Positions 28,489-36,290 are shown, counted from the first letter of the stretch. The stretch is 64,000 nt of DNA from Lentisphaerota bacterium (GCA_015061525.1 SUWK01000004.1:1-64000), one strand, 5' to 3'. The notes: generated by a model not told the origin, from the sequence alone. A program made the numbers and translations.

Positions 28489-30118
28489 TCAACTCCCCGA
28501 AGCTTTGTTGATCGAAAACCGGACAAACCAGTTTCAGAGCATAGTTTGGCCGTTGGCGTTTTTTATCCTGTTTTTCGCCTTTTGGATCGGGGGCAGAGAG
28601 CTTTTCCGTCAGGAAGGGTTGTATGCCTGTTGCGCCCGGGAATTCATCCCGGGGACTCCGCTCACGGCACACGGGATCGTACAAAAAGATGTGCCGCCAT
28701 TGTATCCGGTATTGGTTCATCTGCTGAATAAAACCGGAATATCCATGGAGTGTGCATTGCGCCTGCTTTCCATAACCATGCTCGGAGCGTGGAGTATTCT
28801 GGCGGCGGCAGTTGCCGCCAGACGCCGTAATCTCCGTGCCGGAGTGGTAACATTTCTCTGCTGTTGCGGGACAATATTCGCCATGGGAAAAGGAATAGAC
28901 GGCACGCCGGCAACCATGTCCGCATTCTTTTTGCTGGCAGGACAATTATGTTTTTTCCATTTCGGCAACCGTCTGGCAAGCTGGAACAAAGCATGGCTGA
29001 GCGCTTCACTGCTGTGGATACTGGCATTGCTCTCCGGAGGACCGATCGTTCTTTTATATTGTTTTGTTCCGATACTGTTTCTCCGCCGTCCGCTTTCAGT
29101 AAGCAGTAAATTCAATACGCCGGGATTTTTTGTTGCCTGTGCATTGTTTGTACTGACAGCAATTCTGTGGATAGTTGGAACGGGGAACAATAACCTTGAT
29201 CTTTTACCGGATGAATTTTCCAGTTGGGATAATTTCAAACGTCTGCTGACCTTCCCGCTTCTTCTGCCGGTCAGGTTTTTCCCCTGGTCATTATTGATGT
29301 GGATGCCGTTTTGCGCCGCGCTGCAGGCGGTTGATCAAACGCCGGTATTCAGCAGATATTTGCGGACTTTATTTGCAGTATCAATAGTACTGATGTGGAT
29401 ACTGCCGCTGCGTCCTGCCAGTGAACTGTTTTTCGTGACCGGGCCGTTGGCAATCATGACCGGATTGAATTATGAGCTGGGAATACGCCGTTACCGCAAG
29501 TGGTTTATCAACGCACTCTGGGGATTTGAAATACTCATCTTTGCGGCGGCATTGATAATGGCACTGCTTTTGCTCCCCAATAAATGGTTGACCGTATTGC
29601 CATTTGTCGATCCCGGGAAACTGATTTACCGGGCAGAATATGCTATTGTCATTTTTGCGACACTGATTTTGCTGACAATTCATGCAATATTCTTTCACAT
29701 ACACCGCCGCCGGTATCCGATCTGGCACATGATTTTCAAAATGACGGTATGTTGTGCGGTATTCTGCAATATACTCATACTGCCGGATTATATCACCGAA
29801 CGCCGCTGGCGTACCTTGGGGCAGGATATTTCTGCAGCCCTGCCAGCTGAAGCAAAAACTGAAACCTTGTATAAATTCGACATCAACGGTATGTATTGCG
29901 GACTCTTTTACGCCGGAGTTCCGGTGCAGAAAATAAAGACTCTGGAAGAACTTCCTGCCGGAAAAACGGTCTATCTGCTCGCCTCCGGATTCCCCCGGCA
30001 CTTCGGCTGGCGGTGGTCTCCGCTGCTGCCGCCGGACTACCGGTTTGAAGGAGAACACCTCACCATGTGGCGCGGAGTTCCCGTCCCGCCGGATGAAGAA
30101 GAGGATATCGAACAGTGA
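28457..30118 (+). CDS. Polytopic membrane glycosyltransferase-like protein (GT39/ArnT type)
   Basis: The 553-residue protein has 10-12 hydrophobic helices. After the first helix the motif GGRELFRQEGLYACCAREF resembles the D/E-containing loop of ArnT/PMT-like GT-C transferases, which move sugars from polyprenyl phosphate carriers to proteins or lipids. An extracytoplasmic C-terminal part of about 85 residues follows the last helix. The start is uncertain: 28457 overlaps the PEGA gene by 32 bp, and a later TTG is possible. Glycosylation of pilin or envelope partners is an inference from context only. Confidence 0.65.
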   Translation: MSVSANSRRDDQLPEALLIENRTNQFQSIVWPLAFFILFFAFWIGGRELFRQEGLYACCAREFIPGTPLTAHGIVQKDVPPLYPVLVHLLNKTGISMECALRLLSITMLGAWSILAAAVAARRRNLRAGVVTFLCCCGTIFAMGKGIDGTPATMSAFFLLAGQLCFFHFGNRLASWNKAWLSASLLWILALLSGGPIVLLYCFVPILFLRRPLSVSSKFNTPGFFVACALFVLTAILWIVGTGNNNLDLLPDEFSSWDNFKRLLTFPLLLPVRFFPWSLLMWMPFCAALQAVDQTPVFSRYLRTLFAVSIVLMWILPLRPASELFFVTGPLAIMTGLNYELGIRRYRKWFINALWGFEILIFAAALIMALLLLPNKWLTVLPFVDPGKLIYRAEYAIVIFATLILLTIHAIFFHIHRRRYPIWHMIFKMTVCCAVFCNILILPDYITERRWRTLGQDISAALPAEAKTETLYKFDINGMYCGLFYAGVPVQKIKTLEELPAGKTVYLLASGFPRHFGWRWSPLLPPDYRFEGEHLTMWRGVPVPPDEEEDIEQ

Positions 30119-31188
30119 GCAAGCGTGTGTTGGTCGCCATGTCAGGCGGAGTTGATTCCACCGTTGCCGCCTATTTAATGAAACTGCAGAATTGCGATAT
30201 TACAGCGGTAAATTTGCAAATGCATCCCGATACGCCGGTCGATGAAACATTGATCGAAAGCTGCCGGATGCTGAATATCCCGCTGATCATAAGAAATTGC
30301 CAACAGGAATTTTTTGAAAAAGTCCTGCTGCCGGGGGCAAAGGAATATGCTTCGGGACGAACCCCGAACCCCTGCTGCGAATGCAATGCCGCCTTGAAGT
30401 TCCACGAGCTGTTTGCCGCCGCAAATGAACTGGGAATAGATACCGTGGTCACCGGACATTACGCGGCACTTGTTTATGATAACGGCATCGTAAAACTCGG
30501 CAGTGCCAAAGACCGCAGCAAAGACCAGAGTTACTTCCTCTACCGCCTGACACAAGCGGAACTGGCGCGCTGCTGTTTCCCGCTGGGGCAAATGACCAAA
30601 ACTGAAGTCAGAGGATTTGCCGCCGAAGCAAAATTGATTTGCGCTTCACGTCCGGACAGTCAGGATGCCTGTTTCCAGATACCCGGCGAATGCTGCGGCG
30701 ACACCTTGAGCCGCTTGTGCCGTATCCGCGGCAAACAGGGCCGTTTCATCTATCAGGGCAAAACAGTCGGCAGACACACCGGTATCCACCGCTACACTAT
30801 CGGGCAGCGGCAGGGACTGGGCGTGGCATTGGGAGTTCCCGCATATATAAAGAGCATCAACGCCCGGAAAGGCGACATAGAGTTATGTACAAATCCGGCG
30901 GAATTGGAGTGTTCCATTTTCCGCATCACCAGAGCCAACTGGCAGCACATCCCCTCTGCCCCGGATCAACGCATGGAAGTAAAAGTGCGCTACCGCACCA
31001 AAAGTGCCGGCGGCTTCTATCAAGCCGAAACGGAAACCTCCGGCATCGTTACTCTTGAAGCTCCGCAACGCGCCGTAACCCCCGGTCAGGCGGCAGTATT
31101 TTACGATTCAGATGGTTTCCTCTGCGGCGGCGGAGTGATCGAACTTCTGTCTTCAGAAGCAGTTTTAGAAAACTCACAGCCGCAGTAA
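30115..31188 (+). CDS. mnmA: tRNA-specific 2-thiouridylase
   Basis: The 357-residue protein catalyses 2-thiolation of wobble uridine in tRNAs for Glu, Gln and Lys. The PP-loop ATP motif SGGVDSTVAAYL is at the N-terminus, and the first catalytic cysteine lies in NPCCECNAALKF. TGHYAALV follows, and the second cysteine in DSQDACFQIPG replaces the more usual D-S-x-x-I-C-F-I. The C-terminal domain has YTIGQRQGLGVA. It uses a GTG start overlapping the previous stop. Its last 88 bp overlap the convergent queH gene. Confidence 0.93.
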   Translation: MSKRVLVAMSGGVDSTVAAYLMKLQNCDITAVNLQMHPDTPVDETLIESCRMLNIPLIIRNCQQEFFEKVLLPGAKEYASGRTPNPCCECNAALKFHELFAAANELGIDTVVTGHYAALVYDNGIVKLGSAKDRSKDQSYFLYRLTQAELARCCFPLGQMTKTEVRGFAAEAKLICASRPDSQDACFQIPGECCGDTLSRLCRIRGKQGRFIYQGKTVGRHTGIHRYTIGQRQGLGVALGVPAYIKSINARKGDIELCTNPAELECSIFRITRANWQHIPSAPDQRMEVKVRYRTKSAGGFYQAETETSGIVTLEAPQRAVTPGQAAVFYDSDGFLCGGGVIELLSSEAVLENSQPQ

Positions 31189-31682
31189 TTCTGCCGGTAG
31201 AATTCCAGTTCGGCGGCGAGCCGGGTCCCGGCAAGATAACCGTTTTTCTTTTTGAAATCAAGCGGAATAAAATGGTTCCACATTTTGCCGCAATCAAAAA
31301 TCTTTTTACTGGATTTGCGGGGACTTACGGTCAATGTGGTGGCAAAGCTGCAATCGTGTTTCTCTGCCGCCACTGCCGCCCGGGAAAGCGAATACGCAAA
31401 ACACCTTTCGCATCGGGAACCGCCTTCGGGCTGATCTTCAAATCCGCGGACAGCGTTCAGCCATGCACCGTGGTCATAGGGATCGGCTTCGACCGGGATA
31501 TTGAAATATTCTCCGAGTTTCAAGACACACTCCAACCGGCGGAGGTATTCGGCTTCACTGTCCAGATTGCTGTTGGAAAAATAGAGAATTTCCGGCGTCA
31601 AATCCGCTTCAATTACAAACGGATGGCGCACACATCCTCCGGCGCACGGCGCACAGCAGCAATGAAGAAGCAAATTTTTCAT
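31101..31682 (-). CDS. queH: Epoxyqueuosine reductase QueH
   Basis: The 193-residue protein is of the DUF208/QueH type, the non-orthologous alternative to QueG for the last step of queuosine synthesis. The metal/Fe-S ligands are visible as LHCCCAPCAGG at the N-terminus, SRCERCFAYSLSRAA in the middle and NYCGCEFS near the end. A 19-residue tail follows. The start was moved from 31712 to the ATG at 31682, which directly precedes the cysteine cluster and has AGGG upstream. Its 3' end, including the conserved C-G-C codons, is antisense to the end of mnmA. Confidence 0.92.
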   Translation of the reverse strand: MKNLLLHCCCAPCAGGCVRHPFVIEADLTPEILYFSNSNLDSEAEYLRRLECVLKLGEYFNIPVEADPYDHGAWLNAVRGFEDQPEGGSRCERCFAYSLSRAAVAAEKHDCSFATTLTVSPRKSSKKIFDCGKMWNHFIPLDFKKKNGYLAGTRLAAELEFYRQNYCGCEFSKTASEDRSSITPPPQRKPSES

Positions 31683-31718
31683 ATTATTTTCCCTGAATTG
31701 ATCTTTTGTCATCCGTTT

Positions 31719-31746
31719 AAAATAACCTTTTTTTCACTTTTGTCAA
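31719..31746 (-). promoter_or_regulatory. Predicted promoter of queH
   Basis: On the minus strand, TTGACA (31741-31746) and TATTTT (31719-31724) have a 16-bp spacer, about 37 bp upstream of the chosen ATG. Confidence 0.6.
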
Positions 31747-31765
31747 AGAATATCGCCATGTTTAT

Positions 31766-31794
31766 TTGAAAAATATTCATTCAGAGTATATTTT
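31766..31794 (+). promoter_or_regulatory. Predicted promoter of the marR-DUF177 unit
   Basis: TTGAAA (31766-31771) is followed after 17 bp by TATTTT (31789-31794). A TATATT two bases upstream is the alternative. A strong GGGAGGGG ribosome binding site precedes the marR ATG. Confidence 0.5.
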
Positions 31795-31833
31795 ATTAAG
31801 AAAACATAATTATAAGGGAGGGGAACCAGAAAA

Positions 31834-32307
31834 ATGAACGACTCAAAAAATCAGGAATTCCGGAGCGATCTCATCAGTGTCGGTGAACGTCTCCGCGACA
31901 TCTGCGCCGCCAGAGTTCCGGCAAATCTCGGCCGTTACACCGGCAGCCAGCTGCGGATGATCAACCGGATCTATGAATTGACCCGTCAGTGCCCGGAAGG
32001 TATCCAGTTGAAAAAACTTGCTCAAGTGCTCAAAATCACCCCAGCCGCCACGTCGGAAATGGTCGAGACACTCGTAAAACGCGGCGCACTGGAGCGGCGG
32101 GTTTCCCCCAGCGACCGGCGGGCAATGGCGTTGCGGCTGGCTCCGGAACTGGAAGATTTGTTCCAGATGTCAGTCAACCATCTCGACAGTCATTTGCAAC
32201 GTTTTTTCGCCGGACTGACTGACGGAGAAGCCGCCGTGGCAAGTTCAGTAATACATAAACTCAATATCTTTTTAAGTGCAGCCGTACAGCAGGAGAAAGA
32301 GCAATGA
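31834..32307 (+). CDS. MarR-family transcriptional regulator
   Basis: The 157-residue winged-helix protein has the MarR layout: an N-terminal dimerisation helix, a recognition region IQLKKLAQVLKITPAATSEMVETLVKRGALERR, and the wing VSPSDRRAMALRLAPE. MarR proteins respond to small ligands and usually repress neighbouring or divergent genes. It is cotranscribed with a DUF177 gene by a 4-bp ATGA overlap, an unusual partner. The ligand is unknown. Confidence 0.87.
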   Translation: MNDSKNQEFRSDLISVGERLRDICAARVPANLGRYTGSQLRMINRIYELTRQCPEGIQLKKLAQVLKITPAATSEMVETLVKRGALERRVSPSDRRAMALRLAPELEDLFQMSVNHLDSHLQRFFAGLTDGEAAVASSVIHKLNIFLSAAVQQEKEQ

Positions 32308-32771
32308 TCATCTTTTCAGTATCCGCATTGGAAAAAGCTCCGGTGACATTGCGCGGCACCGAGAGCATCGAATTTTTTGAACTGGACGAAAACGATTCAC
32401 TGACCGTTTCAAAAGAACTCCAATATGAACTTACCGGCAGTAAAGTTTCCGGCGGCATATTGATCCATGGCAAATGCACAACCGCCGTCTCCGGCATCTG
32501 CGGCCGCTGCCTTGAGGAAATCGAAAAGCCCGTCGACGCTGTCATCGACCTCTTCTTTGACCCGGAAGAGATCCCCGAAGAACTGGATGTTTCTGAAGAT
32601 GTCCGCGAAGAAGTCCTTCTGGCTTTCCCGATGAACCTCCTCTGCTCAAACGATTGCGAAGGACTCTGCCGTAACTGCGGCGGCAACCTCAACCGCAACG
32701 AATGTACCTGCAACGGCAACTCCTCCTCCGGTGACTTCCGCTGGAGCGCTCTTGACTCGCTCAAGCTGTGA
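32304..32771 (+). CDS. DUF177/YceD-family protein
   Basis: The 155-residue protein has the DUF177 hallmarks: GRCLEEIEKPVDAVIDLFF in the middle and the C-terminal zinc-like cysteine cluster LLCSNDCEGLCRNCGGNLN. In most bacteria this gene sits directly upstream of rpmF and is linked to 23S rRNA or large-subunit biogenesis. Here no rpmF follows, and a long palindrome begins 5 bp after the stop. It overlaps the marR stop by 4 bp. Confidence 0.85.
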   Translation: MIIFSVSALEKAPVTLRGTESIEFFELDENDSLTVSKELQYELTGSKVSGGILIHGKCTTAVSGICGRCLEEIEKPVDAVIDLFFDPEEIPEELDVSEDVREEVLLAFPMNLLCSNDCEGLCRNCGGNLNRNECTCNGNSSSGDFRWSALDSLKL

Positions 32772-32775
32772 GTCT

Positions 32776-32833
32776 TTGGGGGAGGGAAAAACCTCTCTTT
32801 TCCCGGGAAAAGAGAGGTTTTTCCCTCCCCCAA
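32776..32833. repeat. 58-bp palindrome of repeat family B; possible terminator of DUF177
   Basis: The arms, beginning GGGGGAGGGAAAAACC, form a perfect stem of about 27-29 bp with no real loop (centre TCCC|GGGA). It starts 5 bp after the DUF177 stop and could act as a strong terminator or cruciform. An imperfect homologue with the same flank (CCCACCCTTTT-CCAGAGAAAAGCG type) occurs inverted at 40625-40732 inside a prepilin ORF. A flank-only copy lies at 33286-33330. Confidence 0.85.
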
Positions 32834-32869
32834 GCCCCCACCCTTTTCCAGAGAAAAGCGAGGTATGTT

Positions 32870-33286
32870 GCCGCTCCGTTGTCGCGGCAGCAAGTACAGC
32901 CCAGAGAGCGATAAAGAACGGATTGTCGTTTTACACTATAAAACTTATCACATCCGAACTCGCGCAAGCGAGCACTTCATGTTTGCCGAATGGCAAACGC
33001 TTCACATTGCGAAGCAATGCTTCACGCAGGATTTATCCTGCTCTTCACGTTGATTTGCATTCCGCAAATCAACACCTACGCCGCTCCGTTGTCGCGGCAG
33101 CAAGTACAGCCCAGAGAGCGATAAAGAACGGATTGTCGTTTTACACTATAAAACTTATCACATCCGAACTCGCGAAGCGAGCACTTCATGTTTGCCGAAT
33201 GGCAAACGCTTCACATTGCGAAGCAATGCTTCACGCAGGATTTATCCTGCTCTTCACGTTGATTTGCGGCAACGCAAATCAACACC
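32870..33286. repeat. Two tandem 210-bp repeats carrying CTTCAC-punctuated hairpin arrays
   Basis: The copies are 32870-33079 and 33080-33286. Each begins CCGCTCCGTTGTCGCGGC and ends with five short hairpins separated by CTTCAC or CTTCAT: CTCGC/GCGAG, GTTTGCC/GGCAAAC, ATTGC/GCAAT, GCAGGA/TCCTGC, GTTGATTTGC/GCAAATCAAC. Loops differ between copies while stems are kept. A third partial array is at 33375-33420. The ORFs across the island (32731-33429, 32865-33053, 33192-33443) are repeat artefacts. This and the flanking palindromes fill 32772-33450. Confidence 0.9.
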
Positions 33287-33430
33287 AAGCCCCCACCCTT
33301 TTCCAGAGAAAAGCGGAGTATGTTTTGCTCCCGCCTTGTCCCGCCATAGCCCTGGGCGACGGCGGACGGTCGCAAAACTTATCACATCCGAACTCGCGAA
33401 GCGAGCACTTCATGTTTGCCGCAGGCTGAA
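33286..33430. repeat. Partial copies of repeat B flank and of the hairpin array
   Basis: The segment 33286-33330 repeats the flank first seen at 32831-32870 (CCCCCACCCTTTTCCAGAG). The segment 33375-33420 repeats the start of the array (AACTTATCACATCCGAACTC to CATGTTTGCC) and is then cut short. Mosaic, truncated copies suggest repeated recombination. Confidence 0.8.
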
Positions 33431-33450
33431 AGCAGTTTTTTGAATTGCAG

Positions 33451-33478
33451 TTGATTTGAAAAATCAAAAAAATATATT
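33451..33478 (+). promoter_or_regulatory. Predicted promoter of the small membrane protein gene
   Basis: TTGATT (33451-33456) and TATATT (33473-33478) have a 16-bp spacer, about 36 bp before the ATG. Confidence 0.5.
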
Positions 33479-33513
33479 ACTTTGGTAATTGCAGATACAG
33501 AAAGGAGTTTGCT

Positions 33514-33651
33514 ATGGCTGTATTAATTTATATTCTCATTGCGTTGGCAGTTTTTCTCATTGCCAGAGAGCTTTGGTGCTGGTATTGGAAAATAAATGCC
33601 GTACTGGAAAAACTTGACGAAATCTCACAAAAACTCGACAAAATAAAGTAA
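33514..33651 (+). CDS. Small single-span membrane protein, 45 aa
   Basis: This frame is too short for the ORF track. It has a strong AAAGGAG site 6 nt before the ATG and encodes MAVLIYILIALAVFLIARE, a membrane helix, followed by LWCWYWKINAVLEKLDEI and a short amphipathic lysine-rich tail. Small proteins with a membrane helix followed by W-C-W-Y-W-K-I-N-like residues are, as I recall, found in various bacteria without a known role. Together the promoter, ribosome binding site and composition make it credible. It is isolated between two repeat blocks. Confidence 0.65.
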   Translation: MAVLIYILIALAVFLIARELWCWYWKINAVLEKLDEISQKLDKIK

Positions 33652-33656
33652 CCGCC

Positions 33657-33942
33657 GTCAGGCGGCGGCAAACGTGCCGCTGCGAGGTGTCGCGCCCTTC
33701 CCGTTGGTCGGGCTTGATCGATGAACAAAAAAATACGCCGCGACAGCGGCGCGACTCAAACACTACCTTGCCTGTCGCGCCGGAGGCACGACAAAAGGCA
33801 CAACAGCCAGCGGGCATCGCTCAGGGGCGTTATCGCACAGCCGGGCGGGTTTTGCAAGCGAGAAGCGAGGGGAGTGAACTTGCGTTCTCGACCCGAGCGG
33901 CGAGCGCAGCAAGGCGCGCTCCGGCAAAGCGAGAACGCCCCG
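33657..33942. repeat. Dispersed structured repeat A, locus 2
   Basis: This 290-bp intergenic element starts right after the small gene's stop and ends at the ftsI stop. Its leader GGCGGCAAACGTGCCGC and TTGATCGAT match 14.9 kb, and the 3' end GCAAGGCGCGCTCC and GCAAAGCGAGAACG match too. Hairpin 1 is GTCG(C)GCC/GGC(A)CGAC (33774-33792). Hairpin 2 is GAAC-TTGC-GTTC (33876-33887). Both occupy the positions of hairpins with different sequences at locus 1. No coding potential is recognised. Confidence 0.85.
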
Positions 33943-33944
33943 TG

Positions 33945-35792
33945 TCACTCCGGGAAATCCGGGGGGATCAGGAGGATGCGCAAAACGCGTTCAAGAGTCT
34001 GCTTGAAAATCGGAGCAGAAACCGTCCCGCCGCCGAGATTTTTTCCTCTGGGCTGATCGACCGTCACCACCATTACCAGTTCCGGATTGCGTGCCGGAAC
34101 GAAACCGGCAAAACTGGTGAAATATGCGCCGGGGACATAGCCGCGTTTGGGGATATGTTTACGGGCGGTTCCGGTTTTTCCGGCGACTTCATAACCGGGG
34201 ATGGCGGCGCGTTTACCTGTACCGTCTTTGGCGGTGACGGTACAGAGCATATCGACGAGCTGTTTGTGGGCTTCGGAGTTTTCAAAGACCGGAACCGGAA
34301 CGGCGCGGGGATGGATGATATCTTTGCCGTTTTCGGTATCGCGGTAACGGTCGATGATGTTGAGTTTGGGCAGCTTGCCGGTAGCGATGGCACAGTAACC
34401 GCGCAATAATTGAAGCATGGTAATATTGGTCGTATAGCCGATCGGGACACGGGTTGAATCGACTTTAGCGCGCGGCAGCTGCGGTACATATCCGCGTGAT
34501 TCGCGAACAAAAGGTAATCCGGTACGCTGACCGAAACCGAAGATCCGCCGCACCTCATTGAGCCGGAGATCGCCCAGTTTCAGTCCGACCTTGGCGGCGC
34601 CGACATTACTGGATTTTTTCAATATTTCCCCGGTAGTGAGCATACCGTAGCGGCCGACGTCTCTCAATACTTTTCCGGCATACAGCCAGCTGCCGTTTTC
34701 GCAATCGAATTGTTCGGATGGGGTAACAACTCCCCAGTCCAGAGCTTTGCCGACGAAAAATGGTTTGAATACGGAACCGGGTTCATAGGTTTCGGTGGCG
34801 AAGCGGGTTCCGGTCTGATTTTTCACAAAGGTCGAACGGTCGGACGGGTTCCAGGTCGGCCGCTGGGCAAGCGCGAGGATATCGCCGGTACGCGGATCGG
34901 CGATGGCGGCATAGATATTATCGGGGTTCCATTTGGCAAAAGCGGCATCGAGTTCTTCTTCCAGTATCGCCTGAATATTTTCTCTTATGGTGAGGTAGAC
35001 ATCCTTGCCGTCACTGGCTTCACTCAAAGATTGTTCGCCGTATGAAAGCACACCGCCGCGGCGGGCGCGTTCAAAGCGGTGCATACCATCGGTGCTTTGC
35101 ATACTCTTATTGAGAGCGCGTTCGATGCCGCCTTTAGCCTGTTCTTTATCGTTGACCACATCGGTATAGCCGAGCAGATCGGCGGCAAGAGTTCCTTTGG
35201 GATGGTTGCGGACATAAATGTTTTTGAAACTGAAGGTCGGCAATATCCGGGAAAGTTTTGCTTCTGCAAGTTTTGCTTTGAGCAAATCGGCGGTCTTTTT
35301 CTCTGCTTCGCGTTCCAGAAGGATGTATTGATTGCGCTTCTGCCTGACCGTACCATCTTTGGCAATGACAGTATGAAACGGTTCAAGCGCCCGGTAGTAT
35401 TCCATGAACGGCTTGTGGAAAACCTGTGAAAATATCAAAGCAAGTTTCCGCCGCCGCTGTTCGCGCAGAGCCGGAGCTTTGGCACGGACTTCGGGTTTAT
35501 TGGACTTATCATACTTATCAAAAGCATCGTGGATGGCAGCATGAGGAGAAAAAGCGATGGAGATCCGCGGCATATTGGCGACGAGCAAATTTCCGTCTGC
35601 ATCAAAAATTTCACCGCGCTTACCGATGATTTTAACTTTGGCGAGATATTTTATCCGCGCTTTTTCTTTCAACTCCTTATGCCGGGTGATCTGCAGATGG
35701 TATGCCCGCCAGACAAAACAGCAAAAAACCGGCACCCAGAGCGATGCCAATACGATCATACGGAAGCGGACATTTTTCAGCAATGGAGCCAA
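33945..35792 (-). CDS. ftsI: Class B penicillin-binding protein, FtsI/PBP3-like transpeptidase
   Basis: The 615-residue protein has an N-terminal membrane helix (MIVLASLWVPVFCCFVWRAYHL), a dimerisation module with GKRGEIFDADGNLLVAN, and a transpeptidase domain. The catalytic motifs are SxxK in YEPGSVFKPF, SxN in LKKSSNVGAAK and KTG in VAGKTGTARK. It cross-links septal peptidoglycan. It is the fourth gene of a mraZ-rsmH-ftsL-ftsI series, and its end abuts repeat A instead of murE, so the dcw cluster is broken here. Confidence 0.92.
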   Translation of the reverse strand: MAPLLKNVRFRMIVLASLWVPVFCCFVWRAYHLQITRHKELKEKARIKYLAKVKIIGKRGEIFDADGNLLVANMPRISIAFSPHAAIHDAFDKYDKSNKPEVRAKAPALREQRRRKLALIFSQVFHKPFMEYYRALEPFHTVIAKDGTVRQKRNQYILLEREAEKKTADLLKAKLAEAKLSRILPTFSFKNIYVRNHPKGTLAADLLGYTDVVNDKEQAKGGIERALNKSMQSTDGMHRFERARRGGVLSYGEQSLSEASDGKDVYLTIRENIQAILEEELDAAFAKWNPDNIYAAIADPRTGDILALAQRPTWNPSDRSTFVKNQTGTRFATETYEPGSVFKPFFVGKALDWGVVTPSEQFDCENGSWLYAGKVLRDVGRYGMLTTGEILKKSSNVGAAKVGLKLGDLRLNEVRRIFGFGQRTGLPFVRESRGYVPQLPRAKVDSTRVPIGYTTNITMLQLLRGYCAIATGKLPKLNIIDRYRDTENGKDIIHPRAVPVPVFENSEAHKQLVDMLCTVTAKDGTGKRAAIPGYEVAGKTGTARKHIPKRGYVPGAYFTSFAGFVPARNPELVMVVTVDQPRGKNLGGGTVSAPIFKQTLERVLRILLIPPDFPE

Positions 35793-35825
35793 GATCTACT
35801 CTCCTGCGGCAAAAATTCACTGCAT

Positions 35826-36290
35826 TCAGAAATGGCGGAAACTGTTCACACGGGGAAGATTTCCGGCAACAGAAACCGGTGCCGGAGCAGGAAATTTGAC
35901 CAGAGAAGCCTGAAGCGGAGTGAGTATCTCCATATTGATCTGCCGCACCTGCCGGTGTTCGACAATGACCAGCGGCAAACGGAACTGACGGACTTTCTGC
36001 GTGATATGAGCATAGCTGGAGAGACGGGAATTTTCGTTGCTCAACATTTTCAGACTCCGGTGAGTTTCGGCAATTTCCTGTCTGGTAAGTTCGATCTGCC
36101 GGGAAGTGTTGCGGATGTCACGAACCAGAGACATATAGTAGAGGAAAATTCCGACGGTAAGAGCGACCAGAGTACCCACACAGCAAATGGCGTTGAGAAA
36201 GCAGATAAAACTTCTGCCTGCGGCGGCGGCCTCAACAGCAGAATTCCGGCGTGTTTTGTTTTTTGTCATTGTTCCACGGTAAACTTTCAT
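35826..36290 (-). CDS. ftsL: FtsL-like cell-division membrane protein
   Basis: The 154-residue bitopic protein has a short basic cytoplasmic N-terminus, one helix (FLNAICCVGTLVALTVGIFLYY) and a coiled-coil-like periplasmic stretch (IELTRQEIAETHRSLKMLSNENSRL). FtsL forms a complex with FtsB and FtsQ in the divisome. Sequence identity in this family is very low, so the call rests on position between rsmH and ftsI and on topology. The start at 36290 (MKVYRGTMTKN) has a GGGAGGGA site. The track start is too far upstream. Confidence 0.75.
   Translation of the reverse strand: MKVYRGTMTKNKTRRNSAVEAAAAGRSFICFLNAICCVGTLVALTVGIFLYYMSLVRDIRNTSRQIELTRQEIAETHRSLKMLSNENSRLSSYAHITQKVRQFRLPLVIVEHRQVRQINMEILTPLQASLVKFPAPAPVSVAGNLPRVNSFRHF

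Noticed and set aside
32870-33286. CRISPR-like tandem repeats
   Set aside because: The period is 210 bp with internal hairpins. There are no short repeats with unique spacers and no cas genes.
32731-33429. 232-aa ORF across the 33-kb repeat island
   Set aside because: It is repetitive and overlaps the end of DUF177 and the palindromes. Its codons follow the hairpin arrays rather than a protein.
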